Below are positions 1 through 7,709 of a DNA stretch of 64,000 bases, piece after piece. The notes beneath the pieces were generated by a model that was not told the origin of the DNA, ran no database searches, and saw only the letters and a program-made list of their open reading frames with translations. The position numbers were made by a program, and so were the translations under genes. Source of the DNA: CAXBNB01 sp040222275 (lineage in GTDB: Bacteria; Bacteroidota; Bacteroidia; Cytophagales; Cyclobacteriaceae). Every line of letters begins with the position of its first letter. The first letter of the stretch is position 1. The stretch spans positions 1-64,000 of the forward strand of contig JAVKDJ010000099.1 of NCBI GenBank assembly GCA_040222275.1. The letters are read 5' to 3'.

Positions 1-63
1 AAGCTCACCTTGCGAAAAGTTCTTTTGCTTGCGGATAATCATAATGTGCTCACCTATTGTCAT
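1..63 (-). CDS. XRE-type HTH regulator, N-terminal fragment (runs off left edge)
   Basis: Read on the minus strand from the ATG at 63, the first 21 codons encode MTIGEHIMIIRKQKNFSQGE followed by L, with no stop before the window edge. This matches the start of a Cro/C1-type (XRE) helix-turn-helix domain: a short lead, helix 1 with I-x-x-I-R-x-x-K, then the F-S-Q-x-E-L start of helix 2. A consensus Bacteroidota promoter and a 16-bp inverted repeat lie directly upstream, which fits an autoregulated repressor. Only the N-terminus is visible, so partner domains (peptidase, peptide-sensing, antitoxin) cannot be judged. Confidence 0.65.
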   Translation of the reverse strand, partial: MTIGEHIMIIRKQKNFSQGEL

Positions 64-75
64 ACCTATAAGTAG

Positions 76-134
76 TTGATTAAGACTTTTTTTATGATAA
101 ATACAAAAATAAAGGATTAAAAAGTCTTAATCAA
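76..134. repeat. 16-bp perfect inverted repeat bracketing the XRE promoter
   Basis: Arms are TTGATTAAGACTTTTT (76-91) and AAAAAGTCTTAATCAA (119-134), perfectly complementary, with a 27-nt spacer. The right arm contains the -33 TTG and the left arm lies in the leader, so the -7 box sits between them. It could be a bipartite operator for the XRE protein. As a hairpin it could also act as a terminator. Confidence 0.6.
98..134 (-). promoter_or_regulatory. Promoter of the left-edge XRE gene
   Basis: On the minus strand a TTG (134-132) is followed after 20 nt by TATTTTTG (111-104). This matches the Bacteroidota consensus TTG-N(~20)-TAnnTTTG. Transcription would start near 98-99, giving a leader of about 35 nt before the ATG at 63. 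Confidence 0.6.
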
Positions 135-365
135 TTTTAAAGAGCCCCCTGTTCCCGTTGTTCTAAGTGTTGCGTAGCACATTTGAAACCCGATGGCGCG
201 GATTTGTAATCCGTGACTACACACAGCTGATTGATCTAAAAAGGATACAAATGGCGCGCGACTTGTACATGGTGATAAGGGATATGATAGAATTGAAATG
301 CAATATGGGCACAAGTCAAAAAGACTTGCGGCAGACAGAGTATTTATAAGAAGAGTAGCTTAAGG
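135..365. other. Intergenic stretch, possibly degenerate coding sequence
   Basis: Apart from the palindrome at 199-213 nothing firm is seen. A plus-strand frame ends at a TAA near 363 after a basic tail containing GYDRIEMQYGHKSKRLAADR. It is closed upstream by a TGA after about 45 codons, so it may be the 3' remnant of a lost gene. The family is not recognised. Confidence 0.3.
191..216. repeat. REP-like palindrome
   Basis: CGGATTTGTAATCCG (199-213) is a 6-bp-arm palindrome with a 3-nt loop, preceded by GCG. Similar GGATT-N3-AATCC palindromes are common intergenic repeats in Bacteroidota, often associated with REP-related transposases. No RAYT transposase gene is in the window. Confidence 0.4.
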
Positions 366-1517
366 TTATTGAACAAATGAGTGATTGGGCTGATGAGGAT
401 ATTCAACCTTTCTGTTTTGGAATCTTAGAATTTCTTTCTTTAGGATCACCCCCTGGTCTATATTAATCGCTTCATGAATTGTAGCGCTGTTTTTCCATTC
501 CAGTCGGCCTTTGAGCACTGTTGGAAGATGCACAATCAGTGCGGCGGAAATTGACCTGGTTGCGCTCTCCCATAAATAGCTGGGCGTATGATCCACGGCG
601 TAGTAATCTACCCCATCTACCGAAAACATTGGATTTTTAAAGGTCGTAGGTTTAGCGAAATAAAAACCCATTCCTTCGTCACAACTTACATCTATTATTA
701 AGCATCCTTTCTTCAAACATGACTTTTCCTCATAGGTAACAAAATCCACGGGATTGTTGGGATCCTGAAATGTGCCATTTATTATAATCTCTGATTCGCT
801 AATTAACTCTTTCAAAGGCCTTTCTGACCCATCATGCTCTACTACCAACATCCTGGCAGTCTCTTCCTCTCCTTTTTTGATTCGAACATATTGAACATCA
901 AGAACTTCCTCCCTAACCTCATGATCGGGCCTTTGAATGCAAATCGTTATATCCCTGAACCCATGGGCCTTCAAGGCGTAAATAGCGCCCCTGCTTACTG
1001 CCCCGAAACTAAAAATTATGACTTTTCGCTGGTTACCATAATGGCCATCGATTCCCTTCAATTGCATGGCATGAAGTATGGCACAATAACCTGCCATTTC
1101 GTTGTTTTTGTAAAATGTATGACGCCCCTGAATGCCAGTGGGGGACCACACAAACATATCTTCAAAAGCAATCAGGGTTAATCTACGATCAATGGCAGAC
1201 TGGGTTATTGCCGATTGCTGAGCACAATGGGGATAACCCCAAAGAACTCCTCCTTCTTTTAATTCTTCCAAATCGGACAAAACAGGTTTAGCTATAATGG
1301 CAGATCCGATATCTGTTAAGATTTCACTTCTAGAAGCCAGCCCTCCGGAAAGTGACGCCATTTCATCATCTTCAATGTTGAAAGGTTTACCATAACCTTT
1401 CTCAAAAACTAATTGCTTTCTTATCTCAAGGGGAAGCCTTAGCAAATGATCGGGATGAATGGGCAGTCTACGTTCGTCTTCTTTTTTGGAAGTTCCAATT
1501 ACACCAAGCTTATGCAT
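366..1517 (-). CDS. Alanine dehydrogenase/PNT-family protein, N5-(carboxyethyl)ornithine synthase-like
   Basis: The 383-residue cytosolic protein has no signal peptide. The N-terminal half resembles the AlaDH/PNT N-terminal domain (MHKLGVIGTSKKEDERRLPI, with the E-x-R-x-P-x-x-P signature). The central part carries a Rossmann-like stretch with GAVSRGAIYAL (about residues 170-182), consistent with NAD(P) binding. Closest recognised relatives are N5-(L-1-carboxyethyl)-L-ornithine synthases, which reductively condense pyruvate with the side-chain amine of ornithine or lysine. Those are typically near 310 residues, so this one is longer. The gene stands alone, 320 nt downstream of the glycan block and not obviously part of it. 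A different opine-type or saccharopine-type dehydrogenase activity is possible. Confidence 0.6.
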   Translation of the reverse strand: MHKLGVIGTSKKEDERRLPIHPDHLLRLPLEIRKQLVFEKGYGKPFNIEDDEMASLSGGLASRSEILTDIGSAIIAKPVLSDLEELKEGGVLWGYPHCAQQSAITQSAIDRRLTLIAFEDMFVWSPTGIQGRHTFYKNNEMAGYCAILHAMQLKGIDGHYGNQRKVIIFSFGAVSRGAIYALKAHGFRDITICIQRPDHEVREEVLDVQYVRIKKGEEETARMLVVEHDGSERPLKELISESEIIINGTFQDPNNPVDFVTYEEKSCLKKGCLIIDVSCDEGMGFYFAKPTTFKNPMFSVDGVDYYAVDHTPSYLWESATRSISAALIVHLPTVLKGRLEWKNSATIHEAINIDQGVILKKEILRFQNRKVEYPHQPNHSFVQ

Positions 1518-1839
1518 ACGATATTATCTTAATAAGTGAGACTGCTCATTAAAACAATGAGCTATGATCCCGGGGATGTGGGTTATTTTGAAGGATTGGA
1601 GGGATCACACATCAAATGAATCACCAAAATTCAATTGCAAAAAATTCGTATAAAGGAGATACAAAACCTCTAAAGGAAGAAATACAGAATTGAAAAAATT
1701 TCTGCCTTAAAGGTAGCCTTTTTAGAACTCTTAACCAGTCTTTAGACAGATTAAGTGATATTGACAAAATCTTCCCGCATGATGAAGCCGTCTTCGCTAT
1801 CGATTAGAAAACCTGAATTTTCCTTTTTAAAGGTTCAGG
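1518..1839. other. Intergenic region between the dehydrogenase gene and the glycan block
   Basis: The 322 nt hold the terminator-like hairpin near 1810-1841 and the presumed leader of the dehydrogenase gene just above 1517. No RNA gene or conserved ORF was seen. Confidence 0.5.
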
Positions 1840-1841
1840 TT
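1806..1841 (-). terminator. Likely terminator of the glycan-degradation operon
   Basis: AACCTGAA (1810-1817) pairs with TTCAGGTT (1834-1841), and an inner CCTTT/AAAGG stem (1822-1826/1829-1833) extends the hairpin with an asymmetric bulge. Read on the minus strand it is followed by TTTTCT. It lies at the stop codon of the last gene of the minus-strand block, as a rho-independent terminator would. Confidence 0.5.
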
Positions 1842-4098
1842 AGTTACTTGATTGCCTTCCCATTTTCGACACATCCAATGGCTCAATCCCCATCTTTACA
1901 GCGGGACTACCTACTTTGAACCCAAAGTTTCCATGCTCAGGATCCACAAACATAGGGTCACCGAAAATGCTGGCCCGCTCGAGCCCTGCTTCACGCGTCC
2001 TGGCCAAATGTGTATCCATCCAATCCGGGTTTGTCGGATGGTAATACAGGTTGGAATCCATTTTCGTTTCCATCAGATCAGGAAGGCCTGTAGTTTGGCC
2101 CCTTCGTGCCCTTTCAGCATAGGCATTGCCTCCGTCGGGGTGAGGTATGATGATGTTTTTATAAGCCTTCGAACCCGGTACCGGAACCCACTCAAAGCTT
2201 ATATAGCCAAAACGTGGCGCCACACGTGGTGCAACAATAAAATTGTTAATAATGTCATTGACCCCTTTCGAAGCGATTCCTGCGGAAAACGCATAGTTAT
2301 TGTAAAGCACATTTCCGTAGATCAGCGTTTCATGTTGGTCGTCATCGCAGCGGATGGGTGCTGGCATGGAATGCTCCAGGTTGTCATGCAGGTAATTGTA
2401 CCGGATGATGTTTCCTGTTCCCGCACCAGAAACGTAGATACAATTTCCATCAGAAAGCAATTGTACAGCGTGTGTGATCTCATTGTATTCCACCAGATTG
2501 TGCCGCGAGTGGTTGTATTTTTCCCGGAGTTTCCACGACGCATAGTGCTCGTCCGAAGGCTTCATTGCAGCCGCGTCGATTTCATTTATTCGTACTGTCC
2601 TGCCACCTTCTCCATCCAAACTTCGGTCTGGGCTTATACGGTTGGTAATCAATACTCCTGCATAACCACTATGATGGATATAGTTATTGGCAATGCGGTT
2701 GTGGCCACTTTGCCAAGCCCATATACCAGGTGAATGCCAGGTAATTTCACTAAAATGGTGAATGTGGTTGTTGACAATCTCATTGTGGTGATTTACATCT
2801 TTGGTACCTGGCCCATAACCAGCAAAAAGTATTCCAGCCTCTCCTAAATAGGAAAATTCACAGTTTTCTACTTTATTTCTTTGTGCGTGCAAATCGAATC
2901 GAACACCACCTCCACCCGACTGTTCAAACCTACAGTCGATAACCCGGCAGTTTTCGGCTCCCCGGAATCGAAGCATGGCCGTTGGCCTGTCGAACATGTC
3001 CCAGTCATGCTGCATTCCCCAGCCCAATTGATCTTCATCGTCGATCCATGGCCGGCGGTCGCCCTGCGTGAAAGTAATGCCTGAGAATGTGATACCAACA
3101 ACCGGTTGGTCAACCGGGCCTTCGTGATCGATATTCCCTTCCACACGAATAAATTCAGTAATAGTCGGTGCAAAAATTCCATGAGGAGACCCATCGGTGG
3201 TCGGATTTAACGGCCACAGGTAAATCTTACGCGTTTTCGAATCAATCACCCATTCTCCCGGTTCATCCAATGCTTCCACTGTATTTTCGATCCAGGCAGA
3301 GTTCCCATCTTTGGTGTGTACCCATTGTGCCAGTGGCCCCATGCTATATGTGGCAGATACTTTGGTTTTGGCTATACCGTTTTCTTCGTCCACCGATTCG
3401 AGTGGAAGCATGTTGATCATCCATGCACGGCTTGGTCGAATGTTTAATTCAACATCTTCGAGGTTTCTCCAGTTTTTTAGTTTTCCTTCAGGGAAATACA
3501 CTGTCTTTTTATCGCCCATTTTGGTAGGCACAAAACCTTCAGCACGTGCACGGTTCAATCGTCTCTTGTTATCATAAAGCGTATAGAATTTATCCAAACC
3601 TTCGGGGATGTCCGCAACCCAAACATTACCTGACGCGCTTTCTTGTAAATCAGGATGCGAAGGTTCGAGTAATTTCCAGCCGTTAACGGGTGTCCCGGCA
3701 CTAACAACTGGGTTTTCTCCCGGATAGGCCGTGAAGGTCAGATGCGCCGGGGTAAGTTCACCAGCACCTGGTTCCCGTGGTGTTGCCGTGTTGTTGGAGA
3801 CTGTTGATCCATCTTCAGCTCCCAAAACAAGTGTATTGTGTAGGAAATGACGGCCATCACGCAGGTAAATAATTGCTGGTTTTGTATTGCCTCTTCTGCG
3901 CAATTCCCGGACAGATTCTACCGCTTTGTAAATCGTGGCTAAGGGTTTCGACAAACTACCATCGGCTAAATCATTTCCATCTACCGCCACAAACAATTCT
4001 ATTGTTTTACCTGAATTGCAAGACGAGAAGACGAGCACCAACAGTAAACATAGCAGAAATGGTCTATGCTTTTGTATAATATCAAATGTTTGTCTCAT
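1840..4098 (-). CDS. Right-handed parallel beta-helix lipoprotein, GH141-like glycan hydrolase
   Basis: An upstream in-frame ATG (4188) would overlap the fucosidase gene. The ATG at 4098 gives a 752-residue protein with a proper lipoprotein signal (LLVLVFSSC) and a 16-nt gap, so I chose it. After the lipobox comes an opening block (FVAVDGNDLADGSLSKPLAT, then a KAVESVREL helix) typical of secreted beta-helix enzymes of the GH141 and related lineages. An insertion region follows, then a long series of N/H-rich coils with repeats such as NNHIHH, NNYIHH and YNYLHD. The C-terminus has the GSPAVKMG motif seen in this group. GH141 members include fucosidases and xylanases. Being beside GH29 and sulfatases suggests action on a sulfated fucose-containing glycan at the cell surface. 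Family assignment is by motif resemblance; a polysaccharide-lyase role is the main alternative. Confidence 0.65.
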   Translation of the reverse strand: MRQTFDIIQKHRPFLLCLLLVLVFSSCNSGKTIELFVAVDGNDLADGSLSKPLATIYKAVESVRELRRRGNTKPAIIYLRDGRHFLHNTLVLGAEDGSTVSNNTATPREPGAGELTPAHLTFTAYPGENPVVSAGTPVNGWKLLEPSHPDLQESASGNVWVADIPEGLDKFYTLYDNKRRLNRARAEGFVPTKMGDKKTVYFPEGKLKNWRNLEDVELNIRPSRAWMINMLPLESVDEENGIAKTKVSATYSMGPLAQWVHTKDGNSAWIENTVEALDEPGEWVIDSKTRKIYLWPLNPTTDGSPHGIFAPTITEFIRVEGNIDHEGPVDQPVVGITFSGITFTQGDRRPWIDDEDQLGWGMQHDWDMFDRPTAMLRFRGAENCRVIDCRFEQSGGGGVRFDLHAQRNKVENCEFSYLGEAGILFAGYGPGTKDVNHHNEIVNNHIHHFSEITWHSPGIWAWQSGHNRIANNYIHHSGYAGVLITNRISPDRSLDGEGGRTVRINEIDAAAMKPSDEHYASWKLREKYNHSRHNLVEYNEITHAVQLLSDGNCIYVSGAGTGNIIRYNYLHDNLEHSMPAPIRCDDDQHETLIYGNVLYNNYAFSAGIASKGVNDIINNFIVAPRVAPRFGYISFEWVPVPGSKAYKNIIIPHPDGGNAYAERARRGQTTGLPDLMETKMDSNLYYHPTNPDWMDTHLARTREAGLERASIFGDPMFVDPEHGNFGFKVGSPAVKMGIEPLDVSKMGRQSSN

Positions 4099-4114
4099 CT
4101 GTTCGCTTTTCTTA

Positions 4115-5710
4115 TTAGTGATGGTTCCCCTCCAAATCCACCTTTTTCGTGCCTTCAAAAGCTTTATCAGCATCTGTTTGGATGGCATTGGGGGTATGTT
4201 GCTCCGTGACGGTGACTATTTCAAAAGCCCAGGCATATTTGCTTTTGCCAAGGTCGGCTGGTGGTATAATTTTCAAACCGTCAGGAGCCAGTTCCCATTT
4301 TGCGCTTTCTGCTGATCCAAGCAACCGAACGGACTTCACCTGATCCTTCTTCCATTTTTTTGTACCTTCAATTACAAAACTATCCTCAGGCTTTTCCATC
4401 GCAATGGCGAAAAGTGATTTACCCTTTGTGGTGAAGGCCAGGTGCCCTGCTTCCTGATCGTTTATTTTCCAGTATCGTGTGCCATAAATGGCGTCCCCGT
4501 TTATTTTGAGCCATTCTCCCATTGCCTGGAGGCGCTCTACCTGTTCTGGAACTAATGTCCCATCCGCCTTTGGGCCAATATTGATCAGAAAGTTGCCATT
4601 TCGACTGACTACTTCTATCATTTCGTGGATCACTCCCTCCACACTCTTGTAAGTATCATCCTCCAGATAACCAAAGGATGTTCCAAATGTGGTACAGCTC
4701 TGCCATTTTGGACCAATGACTTTGAGTTTTAGGTTGTCTTTTTCAAAACAACCCACACCATCCGGCCAGTTGCGATTTTTGCCCTTATTGTTCACATAGA
4801 CAGCCTGATCCATGGCAGCCCCATTGTTCATGAAGTCTGTGATCATGGCACGGCACTGATCGTAGAGATACTGGATTTCCGGTTTGAATACTTTAGGCTC
4901 CACTTGTGTATTGTTGCCATCCCTGGTGAAAATTGGGATATCATCCACCCACATCATATCAGGATGGTATTTATCCTGAATCTCCTTCCAGCGGGCAACA
5001 TATTCGTCTATGGCTTCACTGCTGAAACCAAAAGGGCCATAAAGTGATGCTGCTTCCGGCACCCTCTTGATTTCTTCCAGAATGTCGGCATGTGGTTTTG
5101 CATCTACTAAGTACTGTTTTGTGGTGAAAAAGCTTGTGTGCCGTTCCCTATGGTAAGAAGGGGCATACTTGAGGCCATAGCTGCGAACGGCCTTGCCCAA
5201 GTCACCCACTATATCACGTTTTGGCCCCATATCCAAGGCGTTCCAGGGGGTAAGGTCAGAATCCCAATTTGCCCATCCATCGTGGTGCTCAGCAGTAAGC
5301 ACCACATATTTGGCACCTACATTTGCAAACAGTTTTGCCCACTCATCAGGATTCCATTTTTCTGCCTTGAACTCAGGGATGATATCCTTGTAACCAAACT
5401 CTGGAGGTGCAGCTCCCCAACGCTCTCGCAGGTAGTCGTAATAATAGGTGGAATCCGTGTAAATAAGTTTTGGAACGTGTTCAGCATACCCTTTTCCTCC
5501 TTTGCGGTGGCCTATCACACTATATGGGCCCCAGTGAATGAAAATGCCAATTTTACCATCGTCAAACCATGCCGGGACAGGCATGCGCTGCAGGGATTCC
5601 CAAGTGCCGTCGTAGGGTGGTTTTGATTCTGTGGTTTCTTTCCCCTTTTCTGGGTTGCAGGCTACAACTGCTATTAGCAACAGAATGATTATACTTCTGG
5701 ATGTTTTCAT
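4115..5710 (-). CDS. GH29 alpha-L-fucosidase, lipoprotein
   Basis: The 531-residue protein has a lipoprotein signal (LLLIAVVAC, Cys18). The GH29 TIM barrel begins with WFDDGKIGIFIHWGPYSV (residues 48-65), continues with the EHHDGW loop (141-146), and carries the predicted nucleophile in DMMWVDD (Asp256, in the position of the WFDG aspartate). A short beta-rich tail follows. GH29 enzymes are retaining exo-alpha-L-fucosidases. The lipoprotein signal places it in the periplasm or on the outer membrane. It is 16 nt from both neighbours, so it is translated from one transcript with the upstream sulfatase and the downstream beta-helix enzyme. Substrate linkage cannot be read from sequence. Confidence 0.9.
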   Translation of the reverse strand: MKTSRSIIILLLIAVVACNPEKGKETTESKPPYDGTWESLQRMPVPAWFDDGKIGIFIHWGPYSVIGHRKGGKGYAEHVPKLIYTDSTYYYDYLRERWGAAPPEFGYKDIIPEFKAEKWNPDEWAKLFANVGAKYVVLTAEHHDGWANWDSDLTPWNALDMGPKRDIVGDLGKAVRSYGLKYAPSYHRERHTSFFTTKQYLVDAKPHADILEEIKRVPEAASLYGPFGFSSEAIDEYVARWKEIQDKYHPDMMWVDDIPIFTRDGNNTQVEPKVFKPEIQYLYDQCRAMITDFMNNGAAMDQAVYVNNKGKNRNWPDGVGCFEKDNLKLKVIGPKWQSCTTFGTSFGYLEDDTYKSVEGVIHEMIEVVSRNGNFLINIGPKADGTLVPEQVERLQAMGEWLKINGDAIYGTRYWKINDQEAGHLAFTTKGKSLFAIAMEKPEDSFVIEGTKKWKKDQVKSVRLLGSAESAKWELAPDGLKIIPPADLGKSKYAWAFEIVTVTEQHTPNAIQTDADKAFEGTKKVDLEGNHH

Positions 5711-5726
5711 GGTTGTTTCTGCTTTT

Positions 5727-7511
5727 TTATAACTTTTCTATGTAAACATAATAGGCAGGATACACCCGGCCTTCTTTGTCTATTAGCTGGGCTTCCATAT
5801 CATATTTTCCAGCTGGTACTTTTTGCACCACAGTTGCTTCCTTCTGTCCGGGCTCAATTTTTATGGTTTGTTGAATATTGGCTACATATAAATAGGCTTC
5901 TTCAAAATCAACCTTTTCACTTGCAGGCATCACCCTGTCCAGTTCAACTATTTTTTCCTGGGCCGGAAAAGTTTCGTTAATGCCTAGCCCGCTTTCCCTG
6001 GGAAACCTGCACAAACTGACCTTATATTCCCCATCCTCCACAAACTCAATTTTCCAGCGTCCTGTGGCCTGTGATGCCGAGGCAGCTCCATACTGATGCC
6101 AGGCATGTCCGTGCTTGCCAGTGAACATATCGTGCGCAGATATTCTACTTGGATTTTCCTGGGGAGAACCCACTTTGATGTATCCGTACTTTTCATTTGG
6201 TCCTTCAGACATGATCGATTGCCACCACTTTTCATAGCCTTCTGCCATTCGGGCGGCAACTTCCGGGTTCTGCCCGATTACATTTTTTGTTTGGCCCAGA
6301 TCGGCATTTATATCATATAATTCACCTCCGTTTACCAATCGCCAGTTATCGTCCATCACCGTATAAGTTTTGTACTTTATCAGATTTTGCTTGCGCTGGG
6401 TATCCATGTACAGAATGCGGTTTGCCCATTCCGGGTTTTCATCGTAAAGAAGTGGTTTCAGGCTCTTTCCATCAAGGGGTTTCACGGGATTAAAATCAAA
6501 CCCAAACAAGTCAACAAAGGTGGGCAACAGGTCATAATGGGCCACCAACTGGTCAATATCTTTGCCTCCTGTCAACTTCCCATTTGGCCATCGGATGAAC
6601 ATGGGCACCCGATGGCCACCTTCATACACGCTTCCTTTGCTTCCTTTCATACCTGCATCGTACACCCTGTTTCCACCGGCAGTACCATTGTCTGTCGTGA
6701 AAATAAGAATGGTGTTGTCTGTTAGTTTCAGCTCATCCAGTTTCTCTTCCACACGCTTGAAATTGTCATCTATGTTGGTGATCATTCCATAAAATCGCTT
6801 AAACCGATCCTGGAGGCTGCTATTGTCTTTATAAAGGTCAAAGTATTTCTGTGGCACATTCAGAGGTGCGTGCGGGGCGTTGGTAGAAATGTAGCAAAAA
6901 AATGGATTGTCCTTGTTGTCCTCAATGAAATCCAATGCTTCAGAAAAGAATACATCGGTGCAATATCCCTCGTATTTTTCTGTCTCACCATTGTGCCAGT
7001 ATGTATCATCGAAATAATCATTTCCCCAATAATCCGGCCCCTGGGTAATGCCCCCACCGCCATGGCGAACAACTTCATGAAAACCCCTGTCCTCAGGTCG
7101 GTAAGGATAATTATCCCCTAAATGCCATTTACCAAACATACCATTGGTGTAGCCGTTTTGGGCGAATATCTGTGGTAAGATTACTTCATCTCCGAACAGC
7201 AGCGAACGGCCTGTAATGGTGTGAAAAACGTTCACCCGATTGGTGTGCCTCCCGGTCATTAATGAGCCTCGAGACGGAGCACAGGTAGTAGAAACATGGT
7301 AATTGGTCAAACGCACTGCATCGCCATAAAACTTATCAATATTTGGTGTTTTAATGTGGGGGTTTCCCATGCAGGAAAGATCATTTTTTCCCTGGTCATC
7401 AGTGATGACAATAATTATATTTGGTTTTTCCCCGGCCTTTATAGTTGTTGGCACCAAATGATAAAACAATGTCAATACAAAACTGATTTTTTGAAGGGTT
7501 TGAATATTCAT
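5727..7511 (-). CDS. S1-family sulfatase (formylglycine type, CAPSR)
   Basis: The 594-residue protein has an N-terminal signal segment, then the alkaline-phosphatase-fold sulfatase core. It has the metal-binding ITDDQ (Asp38/Asp39) and the formylglycine motif C-A-P-S-R (Cys77-Arg81) with the downstream GSLMTGRHT. A further metal-site motif, TTDNGT, lies near residue 275. The C-terminal 150 residues form a beta-rich extension with WKIEFVEDGEY, common in polysaccharide sulfatases of Bacteroidota. Activity requires Cys-to-formylglycine conversion by an anaerobic maturase or FGE encoded elsewhere. It is the first gene of the tight sulfatase-GH29-beta-helix trio, with 198 nt separating it from the next upstream gene. 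Subfamily and sulfate position are unknown. Confidence 0.9.
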   Translation of the reverse strand: MNIQTLQKISFVLTLFYHLVPTTIKAGEKPNIIIVITDDQGKNDLSCMGNPHIKTPNIDKFYGDAVRLTNYHVSTTCAPSRGSLMTGRHTNRVNVFHTITGRSLLFGDEVILPQIFAQNGYTNGMFGKWHLGDNYPYRPEDRGFHEVVRHGGGGITQGPDYWGNDYFDDTYWHNGETEKYEGYCTDVFFSEALDFIEDNKDNPFFCYISTNAPHAPLNVPQKYFDLYKDNSSLQDRFKRFYGMITNIDDNFKRVEEKLDELKLTDNTILIFTTDNGTAGGNRVYDAGMKGSKGSVYEGGHRVPMFIRWPNGKLTGGKDIDQLVAHYDLLPTFVDLFGFDFNPVKPLDGKSLKPLLYDENPEWANRILYMDTQRKQNLIKYKTYTVMDDNWRLVNGGELYDINADLGQTKNVIGQNPEVAARMAEGYEKWWQSIMSEGPNEKYGYIKVGSPQENPSRISAHDMFTGKHGHAWHQYGAASASQATGRWKIEFVEDGEYKVSLCRFPRESGLGINETFPAQEKIVELDRVMPASEKVDFEEAYLYVANIQQTIKIEPGQKEATVVQKVPAGKYDMEAQLIDKEGRVYPAYYVYIEKL

Positions 7512-7709
7512 ATATATAGTAATTAAAAAAATTATAAGTTCATTATTTTATCCTCAAATCGCATAGCACTTGAAAATTAAATGGTGTGTAATAAAGACTG
7601 GGCACTGGCAAAATGTACCTATGGGTTTTTCAGTAAACAGTCGGTTTTTGGGATTGAAGGTTCTCATTGGAAAAAGGTTTATCGGTGGAGTCAACTATTT
7701 AAAAAAACA

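Noticed and set aside
167..349. 60-codon plus-strand frame near the left edge
   Set aside because: Begins with a rare start inside a REP-like region and has no similarity that I can recognise; kept only as a note on the intergenic stretch.
1852..2733. 293-codon plus-strand open frame over the beta-helix gene
   Set aside because: It is antisense to a well-supported gene, has no recognisable domain and a composition of a shadow frame.
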